This document shows, in pieces, positions 16,752 to 26,992 of a stretch of 64,000 nt of DNA. Source of the DNA: Actinorugispora endophytica. GTDB lineage: Bacteria > Actinomycetota > Actinomycetes > Streptosporangiales > Streptosporangiaceae. Location of the stretch: NCBI RefSeq assembly GCF_004363075.1, contig NZ_SNYN01000007.1, forward strand, positions 103,104 through 167,103, read 5' to 3'. The notes beneath the pieces are model-generated. The model was not told the origin of the DNA and did no database searches. It worked only from the letters and a program-made list of their open reading frames with translations. Each line of letters begins with the position of its first letter. Position 1 is the first letter of the stretch. Both the position numbers and the translations under genes were made by a program.

Positions 16752-18365
16752 ATGACCGACTACGGCCACGAACTCCGGTTCGGCACGTTCATCACCCCCG
16801 CCAACCGGGAACCCGACCGGGTTGTCGGCCTCACCCAACTCTCCGAGGAGGTCGGACTGGACCTGGCGACCTTCCAGGACCACCCCTACCAGTCCGCGTT
16901 CCTGGACACCTGGACCCTGCTGTCCTTCCTGGCCGCGCGCACGAGCCGCATCAGCCTGTCGGCGAACGTGCTCAACCTGCCGCTGCGCCAGCCCGCCGTC
17001 ATCGCGCGCAGCGCGGCCAGCCTCGACCTGCTCAGCGGCGGCCGGATCGAGCTGGGCCTGGGCGCGGGCGCCTTCTGGGACGCGATCGCGGCGATGGGCG
17101 GGCGGCGGCTCTCCCCCGCGCAGGGCGTGACGGCGCTGGCCGAGGCGGTCGAGATCATCCGCGGGATCTGGGACGCCGACGAGCGCCGCGCGCTCCGGGT
17201 GGACGGGGAGCACCACCAGGTGTCGGGCGCCAAGCGCGGCCCCGCGCCCGTCCACGACATCGGGATCTGGCTGGGCGCCTACAAGCCGCGCATGCTCCGC
17301 CTGACCGGGCGGGTGGCCGACGGCTGGCTGCCCTCCCTGAGCTACCTGCGGCCCGGCGACCTCGCCAAGGGCAACGCCGTCATCGACCAGGCCGCGATCG
17401 ACGCGGACCGCGACCCGCGCGACGTCCGCCGCCTGCTCAACATCAACGGCGCGTTCACCGCCTCGGGCGGCGGGCTCCTCAACGGCCCTCCCGCGCAGTG
17501 GGTCGAGGAGCTCGCCGCACTGGCCCTCGACGACGGGGTGGGCACCTTCATCCTGGCCTCCGACGACCCCTCGTCGATCCAGCGCTTCGGCGAGGAGGTC
17601 GCCCCCGCGGTCCGGGAGCTCGTCGCGGCCGAGCGCGCGGGGAGCCGCGGACCGTCGGCCGCGCCCGCGCCCGCGCCGCTCTCCCCGCCGGAGGCCCCCC
17701 GGGAGGCCGGAGCCGGACCGGCCACGGCGGCCCCCGCCGCCGGAGGGCAGTACGAGCGCCTGGGCCTGGCACCCACCCCCGACGACGGGAGGCGGTTGAG
17801 CGCCACCCGGAGGTGGGACGAGTCGGCGCGCCCCGTCCGGCCGGAGTCGGGCGCCGACACCGTCTACAACGCCAGGGGCAGGGCCGCCGGCAAGCACCTC
17901 ATCGACGTCCACGACCACCTGCGCGACGAGCTCGCCAAGGTCAGGGACCTGATCGACCAGGTGCGCTCGGGCGCGCTGGGAGCGGGCCAGGCCCGCTCCG
18001 CGATCAACGAGATGACGCTGCGCCAGAACAACTGGACCCTCGGGGCCTACTGCTCCTCGTACTGCCGGGTGGTCACCCAGCACCACACGCTGGAGGACGA
18101 CTCGGTCTTCCCGTACCTGCGCGCCGCGGAGAAGGCCCTCGAACCCGTCATCGACCGGCTCACCGAGGAGCACCACGTGATCCACGGGGTGCTGGAGGAC
18201 GTGGACCGCGCCCTGGTGGCGTTCGTGGAGCACCCGGACGACTTCGCCCCGCTCCAGGAGGCGGTCGACGTCCTGACCGACACCCTGCTGTCGCACCTGT
18301 CCTACGAGGAGCACCAGCTGGTGGAACCGCTGGCCCGCCACGGCTTCTACCCCGGCCAGGTGTGA
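16752..18365 (+). CDS. LLM-class flavin oxidoreductase fused to a hemerythrin domain
   Basis: A 537-aa two-domain protein. Residues 1-300 are a luciferase-like (LLM) flavin-dependent oxidoreductase: LRFGTFITPANR start, DLLSGGRIELGLGAG and the GRVADGWLPS segment. A Pro/Ala-rich linker (about 300-370) leads to a hemerythrin-like four-helix domain from about 380, with iron ligands in HDHL, QHHTLEDDSVFPYL, EEHHVIH and HLSYEEHQL. Hemerythrins bind O2 or NO at a di-iron site, so the fusion may sense or supply oxygen to a flavin monooxygenase. The ATG has GGAG 8 nt upstream. Its promoter carries a MarR-type palindrome. Substrate unknown. Confidence 0.87.
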   Translation: MTDYGHELRFGTFITPANREPDRVVGLTQLSEEVGLDLATFQDHPYQSAFLDTWTLLSFLAARTSRISLSANVLNLPLRQPAVIARSAASLDLLSGGRIELGLGAGAFWDAIAAMGGRRLSPAQGVTALAEAVEIIRGIWDADERRALRVDGEHHQVSGAKRGPAPVHDIGIWLGAYKPRMLRLTGRVADGWLPSLSYLRPGDLAKGNAVIDQAAIDADRDPRDVRRLLNINGAFTASGGGLLNGPPAQWVEELAALALDDGVGTFILASDDPSSIQRFGEEVAPAVRELVAAERAGSRGPSAAPAPAPLSPPEAPREAGAGPATAAPAAGGQYERLGLAPTPDDGRRLSATRRWDESARPVRPESGADTVYNARGRAAGKHLIDVHDHLRDELAKVRDLIDQVRSGALGAGQARSAINEMTLRQNNWTLGAYCSSYCRVVTQHHTLEDDSVFPYLRAAEKALEPVIDRLTEEHHVIHGVLEDVDRALVAFVEHPDDFAPLQEAVDVLTDTLLSHLSYEEHQLVEPLARHGFYPGQV

Positions 18366-18380
18366 CCGCGCCGGGCGGCC

Positions 18381-19487
18381 TCAGGCCGACGGCCCGGGAG
18401 CGGTCCGCCTGGCCAGGGCCAGGACGGCGATGTCGTCCCTGGGCGCGCTCGCGGTGAAGTCGCGCAGGTCCGCTTCGAGCGTCCGGACCACCCGCGCCGG
18501 GGAGGCGCCCTCCCGGCCGCCCAGGCGCTCCTCCAGCGGGTAGAAGGAGCCGGCGGGGTCACGGGCCTCGGTGACCCCGTCGGTGCACAGCAGGAGGACC
18601 GCGTCGGGCGGGAGGTCGAACCGCTCGACGGCGCGGGGCTCCGGGATGAGGCCGCCGAGGCCGAGCGGCACGGACGCCTCCGCCAGCGGCACCTGCCCGG
18701 CGCGGCCGCCGCGCAGGACGTGCGGCGGGACGTGCCCGCAGTTGACGACCCGGACCTCTCCGGTGTCGTCGATGTCCAGGACGAGCGCGGTGACGAAGCG
18801 CTCGGGCTCGCCGTTCTCCTCGGCGAAGGCGTTCTGCCGCACGACGGCGTCCTCCAGGAGCCCCACGAGACCGGAGAGGTCCGGTTCGCCGTAGGCGGTC
18901 ACCCGGAACATCTCGAGGACCGCGAACGCGGCGCCGACGGCGGGCATCCCCTTGCCCTGGACGTCGGCGATCAGCACGCGGGTGCCGTACCGCGTCTCCA
19001 CCACCTCGTAGACGTCGCCGCCGACCATGCTGTCCTCCTCGACCGGCCAGTACAGGCCGTCCACCTCGACCTGCCCGGTGCTCAGGGGAAGCGGCCGCAG
19101 GATGCGCCGTTGCAGGGCGGCGACCGCCGAGCGCAGGCGGTCGATCTCCTCCTCCTTGCGCGTCCGGTACCAGGACGCCGCGACGGCCAGCCCCCCGAAC
19201 CCCGCGACGAAGAGCACCGAGAGCGGGTTCCCGCCGAGCTCGTCCCGGTAGGCGAACACCCCGACCACCACGACGAGCACCCACATCCAGGCGAAGGCGG
19301 TCTGGCGCACCGTTCCCATGCCCGCGACGAAGGCGGGCAGGAAGACGAGGAACGGCACCAGCCCCGTGAACGGCCCCGCGACGAAGGCCGGAACGAGGAC
19401 CACCGCGGTGACCCCCACGACCCAGGAGGCGAGCGCACCGGAGGAGAAGGGGAGCCGCCCCATCCCGTCGCCGTCGGTAGTGCTCAC
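18381..19487 (-). CDS. Membrane SpoIIE-type PP2C serine phosphatase
   Basis: A 368-aa protein with a cluster of hydrophobic segments in residues about 15-100 (VVGVTAVVLVPAFVAG, VWVLVVVVGVF-like, VLFVAGFGGLAVAAS), a short coiled linker (KEEEIDRLRSAVAALQRRIL), and a C-terminal SpoIIE/RsbU phosphatase domain. Metal-binding positions are in GGDVYEVVE, LIADVQGKGMPA, LLCTDGVTEARD and RDDIAVL. Such enzymes usually dephosphorylate STAS anti-sigma antagonists. GTG 19487 is chosen because GGGAG lies 8 nt upstream; the frame could extend 12 codons further. Convergent with the LLM/hemerythrin gene, with only 15 bp between. Confidence 0.88.
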   Translation of the reverse strand: MSTTDGDGMGRLPFSSGALASWVVGVTAVVLVPAFVAGPFTGLVPFLVFLPAFVAGMGTVRQTAFAWMWVLVVVVGVFAYRDELGGNPLSVLFVAGFGGLAVAASWYRTRKEEEIDRLRSAVAALQRRILRPLPLSTGQVEVDGLYWPVEEDSMVGGDVYEVVETRYGTRVLIADVQGKGMPAVGAAFAVLEMFRVTAYGEPDLSGLVGLLEDAVVRQNAFAEENGEPERFVTALVLDIDDTGEVRVVNCGHVPPHVLRGGRAGQVPLAEASVPLGLGGLIPEPRAVERFDLPPDAVLLLCTDGVTEARDPAGSFYPLEERLGGREGASPARVVRTLEADLRDFTASAPRDDIAVLALARRTAPGPSA

Positions 19488-19747
19488 TGTGGCTCCCGTC
19501 CACGAGTCGTCCGGGAGGCTCACCGGATCACTGACGGGACAACCCCGCCGGCCGGGGGTGCGAGGACGGCCGGGTGAACGCTCCTGGCCGGAGCACTAGC
19601 CGTTCCCCGCACCCGGCAAACACCTCCCGCCCCGCCCCGGTGGACCGGCCCCGGACGACCGGCCCCGGAGGAACTCCCGGTCAGTGGGTTTCGATCCGGA
19701 CCGGAGGGTAGCCGTGCCCGCGAACCCACACCGAGGGGAGGCACCTC

Positions 19748-20065
19748 ATGGCAGTCCTTCGCGACACCGAGGCGCTCAAGACGATCCTGTCCGAGCTGGA
19801 CTTCCCGGCGGGCAAGGACGACATCGTCGCCCACGCCGAGGGCAGGGGCGCGTCCCGTGAGACCCTCAGCGGGCTGCGCGCGATCCCGTCCGCCGACTAC
19901 TCCGACGCGGGCGAGGTGCTGCGGTCGGTCCCGACAGCCGCGACGCCCCGGCCCCGCCCGGGGACCGGACAGGCCCGGCGGCGGCGCACCCACGGCCGGT
20001 CCGATGCCGCCGAGCAGGCGAGGGACACCGAGGAGAACTCGATCGAGTCCGACCCCTCCCTTTGA
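19748..20065 (+). CDS. DUF2795 domain protein
   Basis: A 105-aa protein with a DUF2795 domain in residues about 8-60: LSELDFPAGKDDIVAHAEG, GASRETLSGLRAIP and a conserved YSDAGEV segment. The rest is a basic Pro/Arg-rich tail. DUF2795 proteins are small, of unknown role, and often neighbour stress genes in actinomycetes. GAGGGG precedes the ATG. The stop codon lies inside the stem of the terminator at 20053-20091, shared with the convergent stress-protein gene. Confidence 0.85.
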   Translation: MAVLRDTEALKTILSELDFPAGKDDIVAHAEGRGASRETLSGLRAIPSADYSDAGEVLRSVPTAATPRPRPGTGQARRRRTHGRSDAAEQARDTEENSIESDPSL

Positions 20066-20091
20066 CGCCGCGGCGGGGTCAAAGGGAGGGG
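20053..20091. terminator. Bidirectional terminator hairpin
   Basis: A perfect 14-bp stem, CCCCTCCCTTTGAC paired with GTCAAAGGGAGGGG, separated by 11 nt, lies between the convergent DUF2795 and universal stress protein genes and includes the DUF2795 stop codon. Confidence 0.8.
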
Positions 20092-20100
20092 CGACGACCG

Positions 20101-21003
20101 CTACTCCCCCTCCGGCGGCTCCGTGGCGCGCACCACCACGACGGGGACGGGGGACCGGTGCAGCACCGACCGGCTCACCGACCCGAGCAGCAGCCCGGCG
20201 ACGCCGCCCCTGCCGCGCGACCCCACGACGACCAGGTCGGCGTACCCGGCCGCGCCGATCAGCGCGCGCGCCGGAGGCTCCTCCACGACGCGCACACGCA
20301 CCGGGACGAGAGCGGACTCCTCCGAGCGCGCCCCGGCGACGAGTTCCTGGATGTGCTTCTCGTTGCGCGACCGGAACACCTCGTGGTCCATGGAGTAGCC
20401 CGCGGCCGCCAGCGCCATCGAGTCCAGCGGCACCGGCAGCTGCCAGGCGTGCACCACGGTGAGGTCTCCGTCGGCTCGGGCCGCCTCGCGCAGCGCGAAG
20501 CGCAGCGCCTCACCCGAGACGCCGGACCCGTCGACCCCCACCACGACGCGCCGTCTGCGGTCCGGCGCGCCGACCGCCTCGGCCGGGACCACGACGACCG
20601 GGCAGGCCGCCCGGGCGCTGACGCCCACACTGGTGGAACCGAGCAGGAGCGAGGCGACCCCGCCGTGCCCCCGGGAGCCCACGACGAGCAGCCGCGCCCC
20701 CTCGGACTCGGCGACCAGCGCGCGGATCGGTTCACCCCCGTCCGTCCGGGTCCGCACCCGCAGCCCGGGGTGGGCGGCCCTGACCCTCGTCTCGGCGTCC
20801 GAGAGCACTCCGACGGCGCGCTCCACCAGATCGTCGGGGACGGGGGTGAAAGGCGCGCCCATCGCGTGGACGACCAGCAGCCCCGTCCCGCGTTCCACCG
20901 CGGCGCCGGCCGCCCAGTCGAGCGCGGTCTCACTTCCCTTGGAACCGTCCACACCGACCACGACCCCGTGACCGGCCCGCTCCTCCGTGCTCTCCGCTGC
21001 CAC
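20101..21003 (-). CDS. Universal stress protein, two Usp domains
   Basis: A 300-aa tandem UspA protein. Domain 1 (about 12-145) begins VVVGVDGSKGSETALDWA and has the nucleotide loop GSRGHGGVASLLLGSTS. Domain 2 (about 152-295) begins VVVGVDGSGVSGEAL and has GSRGRGGVAGLLLGSVS. Both loops match the G-x2-G-x9-G-S ATP-binding pattern. GTG 21003 has GGAGG just upstream; the longer frame to 21228 would run across the divergent promoter. Two DosR-box-like palindromes at 21088-21137 lie in its upstream region, so hypoxia/NO-type regulation by the nearby DevR-like protein is plausible. Confidence 0.9.
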   Translation of the reverse strand: MAAESTEERAGHGVVVGVDGSKGSETALDWAAGAAVERGTGLLVVHAMGAPFTPVPDDLVERAVGVLSDAETRVRAAHPGLRVRTRTDGGEPIRALVAESEGARLLVVGSRGHGGVASLLLGSTSVGVSARAACPVVVVPAEAVGAPDRRRRVVVGVDGSGVSGEALRFALREAARADGDLTVVHAWQLPVPLDSMALAAAGYSMDHEVFRSRNEKHIQELVAGARSEESALVPVRVRVVEEPPARALIGAAGYADLVVVGSRGRGGVAGLLLGSVSRSVLHRSPVPVVVVRATEPPEGE

Positions 21004-21087
21004 CTGGTTCCTCCGTTCAGAGACGCCCGCGCTTCCTTGATATCCCGGTTCCCGCGGGGCGGGCAGTGCCGATCGGGGGAGCCGGGC

Positions 21088-21137
21088 GGGACGTTGGTCC
21101 CTGGTGCCGCTACCCCGGGGGGAGGGACTTCCGTCCC
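21088..21137. promoter_or_regulatory. Two DosR-box-like palindromes in divergent promoter
   Basis: GGGACGTTGGTCCC (21088-21101) and GGGACTTCCGTCCC (21124-21137) each match the mycobacterial DosR core GGGACTWWAGTCCC with two mismatches in the centre. Centres are 36 bp apart. They lie between the divergent universal stress protein and HTH/PNPOx genes, about 2.3 kb from a DevR-like response regulator. Confidence 0.6.
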
Positions 21138-21248
21138 GGGATCCGAAACCGATGGTCCGCGCTTGGCCGGGGCTTCGGGGGGCATCATCGGAGAAAGGGC
21201 CGCTGCCTCGGGAAGCGCCCCGGGACACACGGGGATCTGGGAGGAACC

Positions 21249-21932
21249 GTGAACCTCAGCAACGATTCGGAACGGGCACGGGGAGACCTCGGCCGCAGGG
21301 TGGCCCGCCGCCGGGCCGAACTCGGGCTCTCCCAGGAGAAGCTGGCCGAGCTCGCGGGGATGGCCGCCGGGTACATCGACTACCTGGAGCGCAACCCGCC
21401 CAACCTCAGCCGCGGGGCGCTCGACCGGCTGGCCGAGGCACTGCGCACCAGCCCCGAGGCCCTGCTGGGAGCCGACTTCGACGAGCCCGCGGGCGCGCAC
21501 GGCACCCGTGTCCCGCTGCCGCGGCTGCGCGCGCTGGACTCCCAGGAGTGCATGGAGCTGATCAGCGCGGGAGGCGTGGGCCGCGTCGCCTTCACCGTCC
21601 CGGGGGAGTCGGCGCCCACGGTCCTGCCGGTCAACTTCCTCGTGGCCGGGGACGGCGTGGTCTTCCGCACCGCGGCGCACGGGGCCATCGCCCGGTACGC
21701 GGCCTCCGGCCAGGTCTCCTTCCAGGTGGACCGCCTCGACGGCGCCATGAGCGAGGGGTGGAGCGTCCTGGTCGTGGGCCGCGCCCGCCCGGTGTACGAA
21801 CCCGCGGAGCTGTCGGCGCTGCGCGCCACCGCGCCGGTCCAGCCGTGGGCCCCGGGGGAACGGGACCTGTTCATCATGATCGTGCCCGCCAGGGTCACCG
21901 GCCGCCGCGTCGAGAACGAGGCGCCCCTCTGA
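21249..21932 (+). CDS. HTH (XRE) plus pyridoxamine 5'-phosphate oxidase-fold protein
   Basis: A 227-aa fusion. Residues about 10-70 form an XRE-type HTH (RRVARRRAELGLSQEKLAEL, GMAAGYIDYLERNP). The rest is a split beta-barrel of the PNPOx-like family (SAGGVGRVAFTVPGE, VLPVNFLVAGDGVVFRTA, SGQVSFQVDRLDG). The barrel usually binds a flavin or F420, so the protein may couple a flavin state to DNA binding, or be a repurposed reductase. Start is GTG 21249 with GGGAGGAA upstream. It shares a divergent promoter bearing DosR-like boxes with the stress-protein gene. Confidence 0.85.
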   Translation: MNLSNDSERARGDLGRRVARRRAELGLSQEKLAELAGMAAGYIDYLERNPPNLSRGALDRLAEALRTSPEALLGADFDEPAGAHGTRVPLPRLRALDSQECMELISAGGVGRVAFTVPGESAPTVLPVNFLVAGDGVVFRTAAHGAIARYAASGQVSFQVDRLDGAMSEGWSVLVVGRARPVYEPAELSALRATAPVQPWAPGERDLFIMIVPARVTGRRVENEAPL

Positions 21933-22029
21933 GACCTCGCCCACTCACCGTCGGCGGAAGGGGCACGGGGGATCACCCGAATGGACCCTCCACGTCCGGC
22001 CGGACGGCGGTTCCACATCGGCGATCCGG

Positions 22030-22282
22030 GGAAGCTCCGGCGCGGGGGGATTCGGCGCGCCGGTGCTTCGGGTGGGTCGTTCGGCCTCATGCCGTGCGGA
22101 TCGCGAGGTCACGGCGGGCAGCGACGGCGGGTGCCGGTCAGGGCCGCGCCCATGACGTCCGTCGCGTGAGGGTTCCGTTGACGGTCGTGGGCTTTCCGCC
22201 CTTCCCGGCCCCGAAACGGGCAGAAAGCCCACGACCGTCAACAAAACCACCGGTGCCCGAATTCACCCCCGCCGGAAACTCC
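22030..22282 (+). repeat. MITE-like intergenic repeat, copy 3
   Basis: A 253-bp element with imperfect terminal inverted repeats of about 35 bp (GGAAGCTCCGGCGCGGGGG at the left; complement of GGAGTTTCCGGCGGGGGTG at the right). An inner hairpin near 22176-22242 pairs TTGACGGTCGTGGGCTTTC with its complement. It is in the same orientation as copy 2 and opposite to copy 1. It sits between the HTH/PNPOx gene and a universal stress gene and has no coding capacity. Confidence 0.8.
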
Positions 22283-22331
22283 ATAGTCTTCGAGGTAAGG
22301 CGTCCGGAGAACGAGGAGAAGGCACACCGCA

Positions 22332-23258
22332 ATGCCAGTTTCGCAGCAGAACCCCGTCGTGGCCGGTGTCGACGGTTCGGACAACGGCGCGCGGGCGCTC
22401 GATTGGGCCGCCCGGGAGGCCGCCCGATCGCACCGCCCGCTGCGCGTGGTGAGCGTCACCGAGAAACCCGGCGTCCTCGCCCGCTTCGGCCTCGCGCCGG
22501 ACGGGGCGTCCGTCACGGGGGCGTCCCAGCGGATCGTCGACGCCGCCGTGGAACACGTGCGCGCGTCCCACCCGGGGACGGAGGTCTCGGGTGCGGTCCT
22601 CCCCGGCCCTCGGGACCGGGCGCTGGTGGCCGAGTCGGGGAACGCGCACCTGATGGTGGTGGGCTCGCGCGGTCTCGGCGGCGTGGAGTCGCTGTTCGCC
22701 GAGTCGGTCGGCGCGGAACTGGCCGCCCGCGGCGCGTGCCCGGTGGTGGTCGTCCCCGAGAACGCGGTCACGGCGGAGACGACACGGGTGGTCGTGGGGA
22801 CCGACTGCTCCGAGGGGTCCCGCGCCGCCGTCCGCCTGGCCTTCGAACAGGCCGCGACCCGGGGGGTCGCGGTGCGCGCCGTGCTGGCCTGGGAGTCCAC
22901 GGCGTTCGCGTGGCCGGAGGAGGGCGACGGGGACTGGCCCGCGGACCAGGAGCCGACCGTCGACCGCGTCCGCGCCCGGCTCGCCGAATTCCTGTCCGGG
23001 GAGCGCGCGGCGTATCCGGACGTCCCGGTGGAGGAGGTCGTGGTCCCGGGCGCGGCGGCCCCCTCGCTGGTCCAGGAGGGCGGCGGCTCGGACCTGCTCG
23101 TCGTGGGCTCCCACGGCCGCGGTGGCATCGCGGAGGTGATCATGGGGCTGGGTTCGGTCAGCCACGGGGTGCTGCGCCACTCCCGGTGCCCCGTGGCCGT
23201 TGTCCCGACCCGGACCGCCTCCGTGCCGACCGGCACCGGTGACGGACCCGGCGAATAG
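22332..23258 (+). CDS. Universal stress protein, two Usp domains
   Basis: A 308-aa tandem UspA protein. Domain 1 starts VVAGVDGSDNGARALDWA, but its nucleotide loop GSRGLGGVESLFAESVG lacks the usual final G-S. Domain 2 starts RVVVGTDCSEGSRAA and has an intact GSHGRGGIAEVIMGLGSVS loop. Degeneration of one loop suggests that only the C-terminal domain binds ATP. AGGAGAAGG precedes the ATG. Repeat copy 3 ends 50 bp upstream, so the promoter may be partly within or shaped by the repeat. Part of the stress block with the DevR/DevS-like genes downstream. Confidence 0.9.
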   Translation: MPVSQQNPVVAGVDGSDNGARALDWAAREAARSHRPLRVVSVTEKPGVLARFGLAPDGASVTGASQRIVDAAVEHVRASHPGTEVSGAVLPGPRDRALVAESGNAHLMVVGSRGLGGVESLFAESVGAELAARGACPVVVVPENAVTAETTRVVVGTDCSEGSRAAVRLAFEQAATRGVAVRAVLAWESTAFAWPEEGDGDWPADQEPTVDRVRARLAEFLSGERAAYPDVPVEEVVVPGAAAPSLVQEGGGSDLLVVGSHGRGGIAEVIMGLGSVSHGVLRHSRCPVAVVPTRTASVPTGTGDGPGE

Positions 23259-23344
23259 GGCGATACCGTTCACGCCGAGCGGTGGACAGTGCTGGATCAG
23301 CGCGCCGGGAACGGTCGCGCCGACGTTGAAAGGGCTGGTGCCCC

Positions 23345-24016
23345 ATGCCGGAACCGGACCGGACCATACGAGTGTTCCTGGTCGACGACCACGACGTCGT
23401 ACGCCGCGGGGTCGCGGCCCTCCTGGGCGACGAGGAGGACATCGAGGTCGTCGGCGAGGCCGGGACCGCGGCCGAGGCGATCGCCCGGATCCCCGCGGCC
23501 CGCCCCGACGTGGCCGTGCTCGACGTGCGGCTGCCCGACGGCAGCGGGGTGGAGGTCTGCCGCGAGATCCGCTCCCGGCTCCCCGAACTGGCCTGCCTCA
23601 TGCTCACCTCCTACGCCGACGACGACGCCCTGTACGAGGCCGTCATGGCCGGGGCCGCGGGGTACGTGCTCAAGCAGATCCACGGCTCCGACCTGGTCGG
23701 CGCGGTGCGCACCGTCTCCACCGGCGAGTCGCTGCTGGACCCGCGCAGCACCAGCCGGATCATGCGGCGCATGCGCGAGGAGGCGGACCGCAAGGACCCG
23801 TTGGCGCAGCTGTCGGACCAGGAGCGCCGCATCTTCGACCTCATCGGCGAGGGCCTGACCAACCGGCAGATCGGGGAGCGGATCTTCCTGGCCGAGAAGA
23901 CCGTCAAGAACTACGTCTCCAGCGTGCTGGCCAAGCTGGACATGCAGCGCCGCACCCAGGCCGCCGCCTACGCGGCCCAGCTCAAGGCCGAGTCCGCGCG
24001 CCGCCGCTTCGACTGA
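23345..24016 (+). CDS. devR: DevR/DosR-like response regulator (NarL family)
   Basis: A 223-aa regulator. The receiver domain has the acidic pair in FLVDDHD, phospho-acceptor Asp60 ([11 protein letters not shown]), a conserved Thr/Ser (MLTSYADD) and Lys (YVLKQIHG). The LuxR-type HTH (about 155-210) reads [31 protein letters not shown] and MQRRTQAA, very close to Mycobacterium DosR. Surrounding universal stress genes, a DevS-like kinase and DosR-box-like palindromes support the same role: activating a hypoxia/NO dormancy-type regulon. GAAAGGG lies upstream of the ATG at about 14 nt, slightly far. Confidence 0.88.
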   Translation: MPEPDRTIRVFLVDDHDVVRRGVAALLGDEEDIEVVGEAGTAAEAIARIPAARPDVAVLDVRLPDGSGVEVCREIRSRLPELACLMLTSYADDDALYEAVMAGAAGYVLKQIHGSDLVGAVRTVSTGESLLDPRSTSRIMRRMREEADRKDPLAQLSDQERRIFDLIGEGLTNRQIGERIFLAEKTVKNYVSSVLAKLDMQRRTQAAAYAAQLKAESARRRFD

Positions 24017-24044
24017 GCACGCCCCCGGGGACCGGCCCCGGGCT

Positions 24045-24059
24045 CCCCCCCCCCCCCCC
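24045..24059. repeat. Homopolymer tract of 15 C
   Basis: Fifteen consecutive C residues lie between the DevR-like gene and the next stress gene. Such tracts can vary in length by slippage and are also frequent sequencing trouble spots; it does not interrupt a gene. Confidence 0.9.
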
Positions 24060-24134
24060 GCGGATTCCGCGCACAACGGCGTTCCACGGGTAGGGGACCG
24101 GGGCCGGAGACGAACGGGACCCGAGGAGGAGTTC

Positions 24135-25034
24135 ATGGCCGGGAACGAGAACGCGCCGATCGTGGCCGCCGTCGACGAGACGGAGGGGAGCGGTCGGGCC
24201 CTCGACTGGGCCGTCGACCAGGCCCGCCTGCTGCGTCGGAGGCTGCGCCTGGTGTACGCGTTCGACTGGCCCCTCTACCACTCGGCCCCCCGCGGCCTTC
24301 CCGGGTTCGACCTCGACGAGATCGCCCGGCGGGTCGTCCGCCGCGCCGAGGAGAGGGCGCGCGGGCGCGCCCCCGAACTCGACGTGGAAACCGCGCACGT
24401 CACCGGCCCGGTCGCCCCCACTCTGCTCGTGGAGGCCAGGAGCGCGCACACCGTCGTCGTCGGCTCCCGCGGCCTCGAGGGTCTGCGCGCGGTCGTCGTC
24501 GGCTCCACCGGCATGCAGCTCACGGCCCTGGCGGCCTGCCCCGTCGTCGTCGTCCCCGACCGGGAGCCGCGCCCGGCGGTGGGACGCGTGGTGGTCGGGG
24601 TGGACGGGTCGGCCACCGCCCGGGCCGCGGCCGGTTGGGCGTTCGCCGAGGCCTCGGCCCGCGGGGCGCTGCTGCGCGCGGTCACCGTGCACGACCGCGT
24701 CTCCCACGGGATCTTCGGCCCCCTGGAGGAGCTGCCCGCCGGCTACTCCGGCGACCCCGACGAGGGCGCGGCCTGGGAGGAGGCCCGCCGCCGGCTGTCC
24801 GAGTCGATCGCCGGGCTGCGGGAGCTCCACCCGGACGTCAGCCTGCAGGAGGAGGTCTCCACCGGGCATCCCGCCGAGGTCCTGACCGCCGAGTCGGAGC
24901 GGGCGGACCTGCTCGTGGTGGGATCGCGCGGCCACGGCGGCTTCGTCGGGCTGCTGCTGGGTTCGGTGAGCCAGGGGGTGCTGTCCCACTCGCACTGCCC
25001 GGTGGCGGTCGTCCACGAGGAGGACCGGCGCTGA
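24135..25034 (+). CDS. Universal stress protein, two Usp domains
   Basis: A 299-aa tandem UspA protein. Domain 1 (VAAVDETEGSGRALDWAVDQ) has Asp-Glu-Thr where others have DGS and a loop GSRGLEGLRAVVVGSTG. Domain 2 begins RVVVGVDGSATARAAAGWA and has a complete GSRGHGGFVGLLLGSVSQ loop. CGAGGAGG precedes the ATG. It lies between the DevR-like and DevS-like genes, an arrangement like that of the mycobacterial dormancy regulon, in which several Usp proteins are DosR targets. A weak half-match to a DosR box (GGGACCGGGGCC) occurs near 24094. Confidence 0.9.
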   Translation: MAGNENAPIVAAVDETEGSGRALDWAVDQARLLRRRLRLVYAFDWPLYHSAPRGLPGFDLDEIARRVVRRAEERARGRAPELDVETAHVTGPVAPTLLVEARSAHTVVVGSRGLEGLRAVVVGSTGMQLTALAACPVVVVPDREPRPAVGRVVVGVDGSATARAAAGWAFAEASARGALLRAVTVHDRVSHGIFGPLEELPAGYSGDPDEGAAWEEARRRLSESIAGLRELHPDVSLQEEVSTGHPAEVLTAESERADLLVVGSRGHGGFVGLLLGSVSQGVLSHSHCPVAVVHEEDRR

Positions 25035-25150
25035 CGGAACCGCGCGGCCACGGCGCGCACGCCGTCGTGACCGACCTGTCCGAACTCGCCCCAACCGACC
25101 GCAAGGCACCGGTACGCCCCTGATCGTCACCCGGTCGGACCCGCGCCTAG

Positions 25151-26944
<1,794 letters not shown>

Positions 26945-26992
26945 CCGCCGGACCGGCGGCCGGACGGGGTCCCGGTTGTCGACCGGGGCGCC

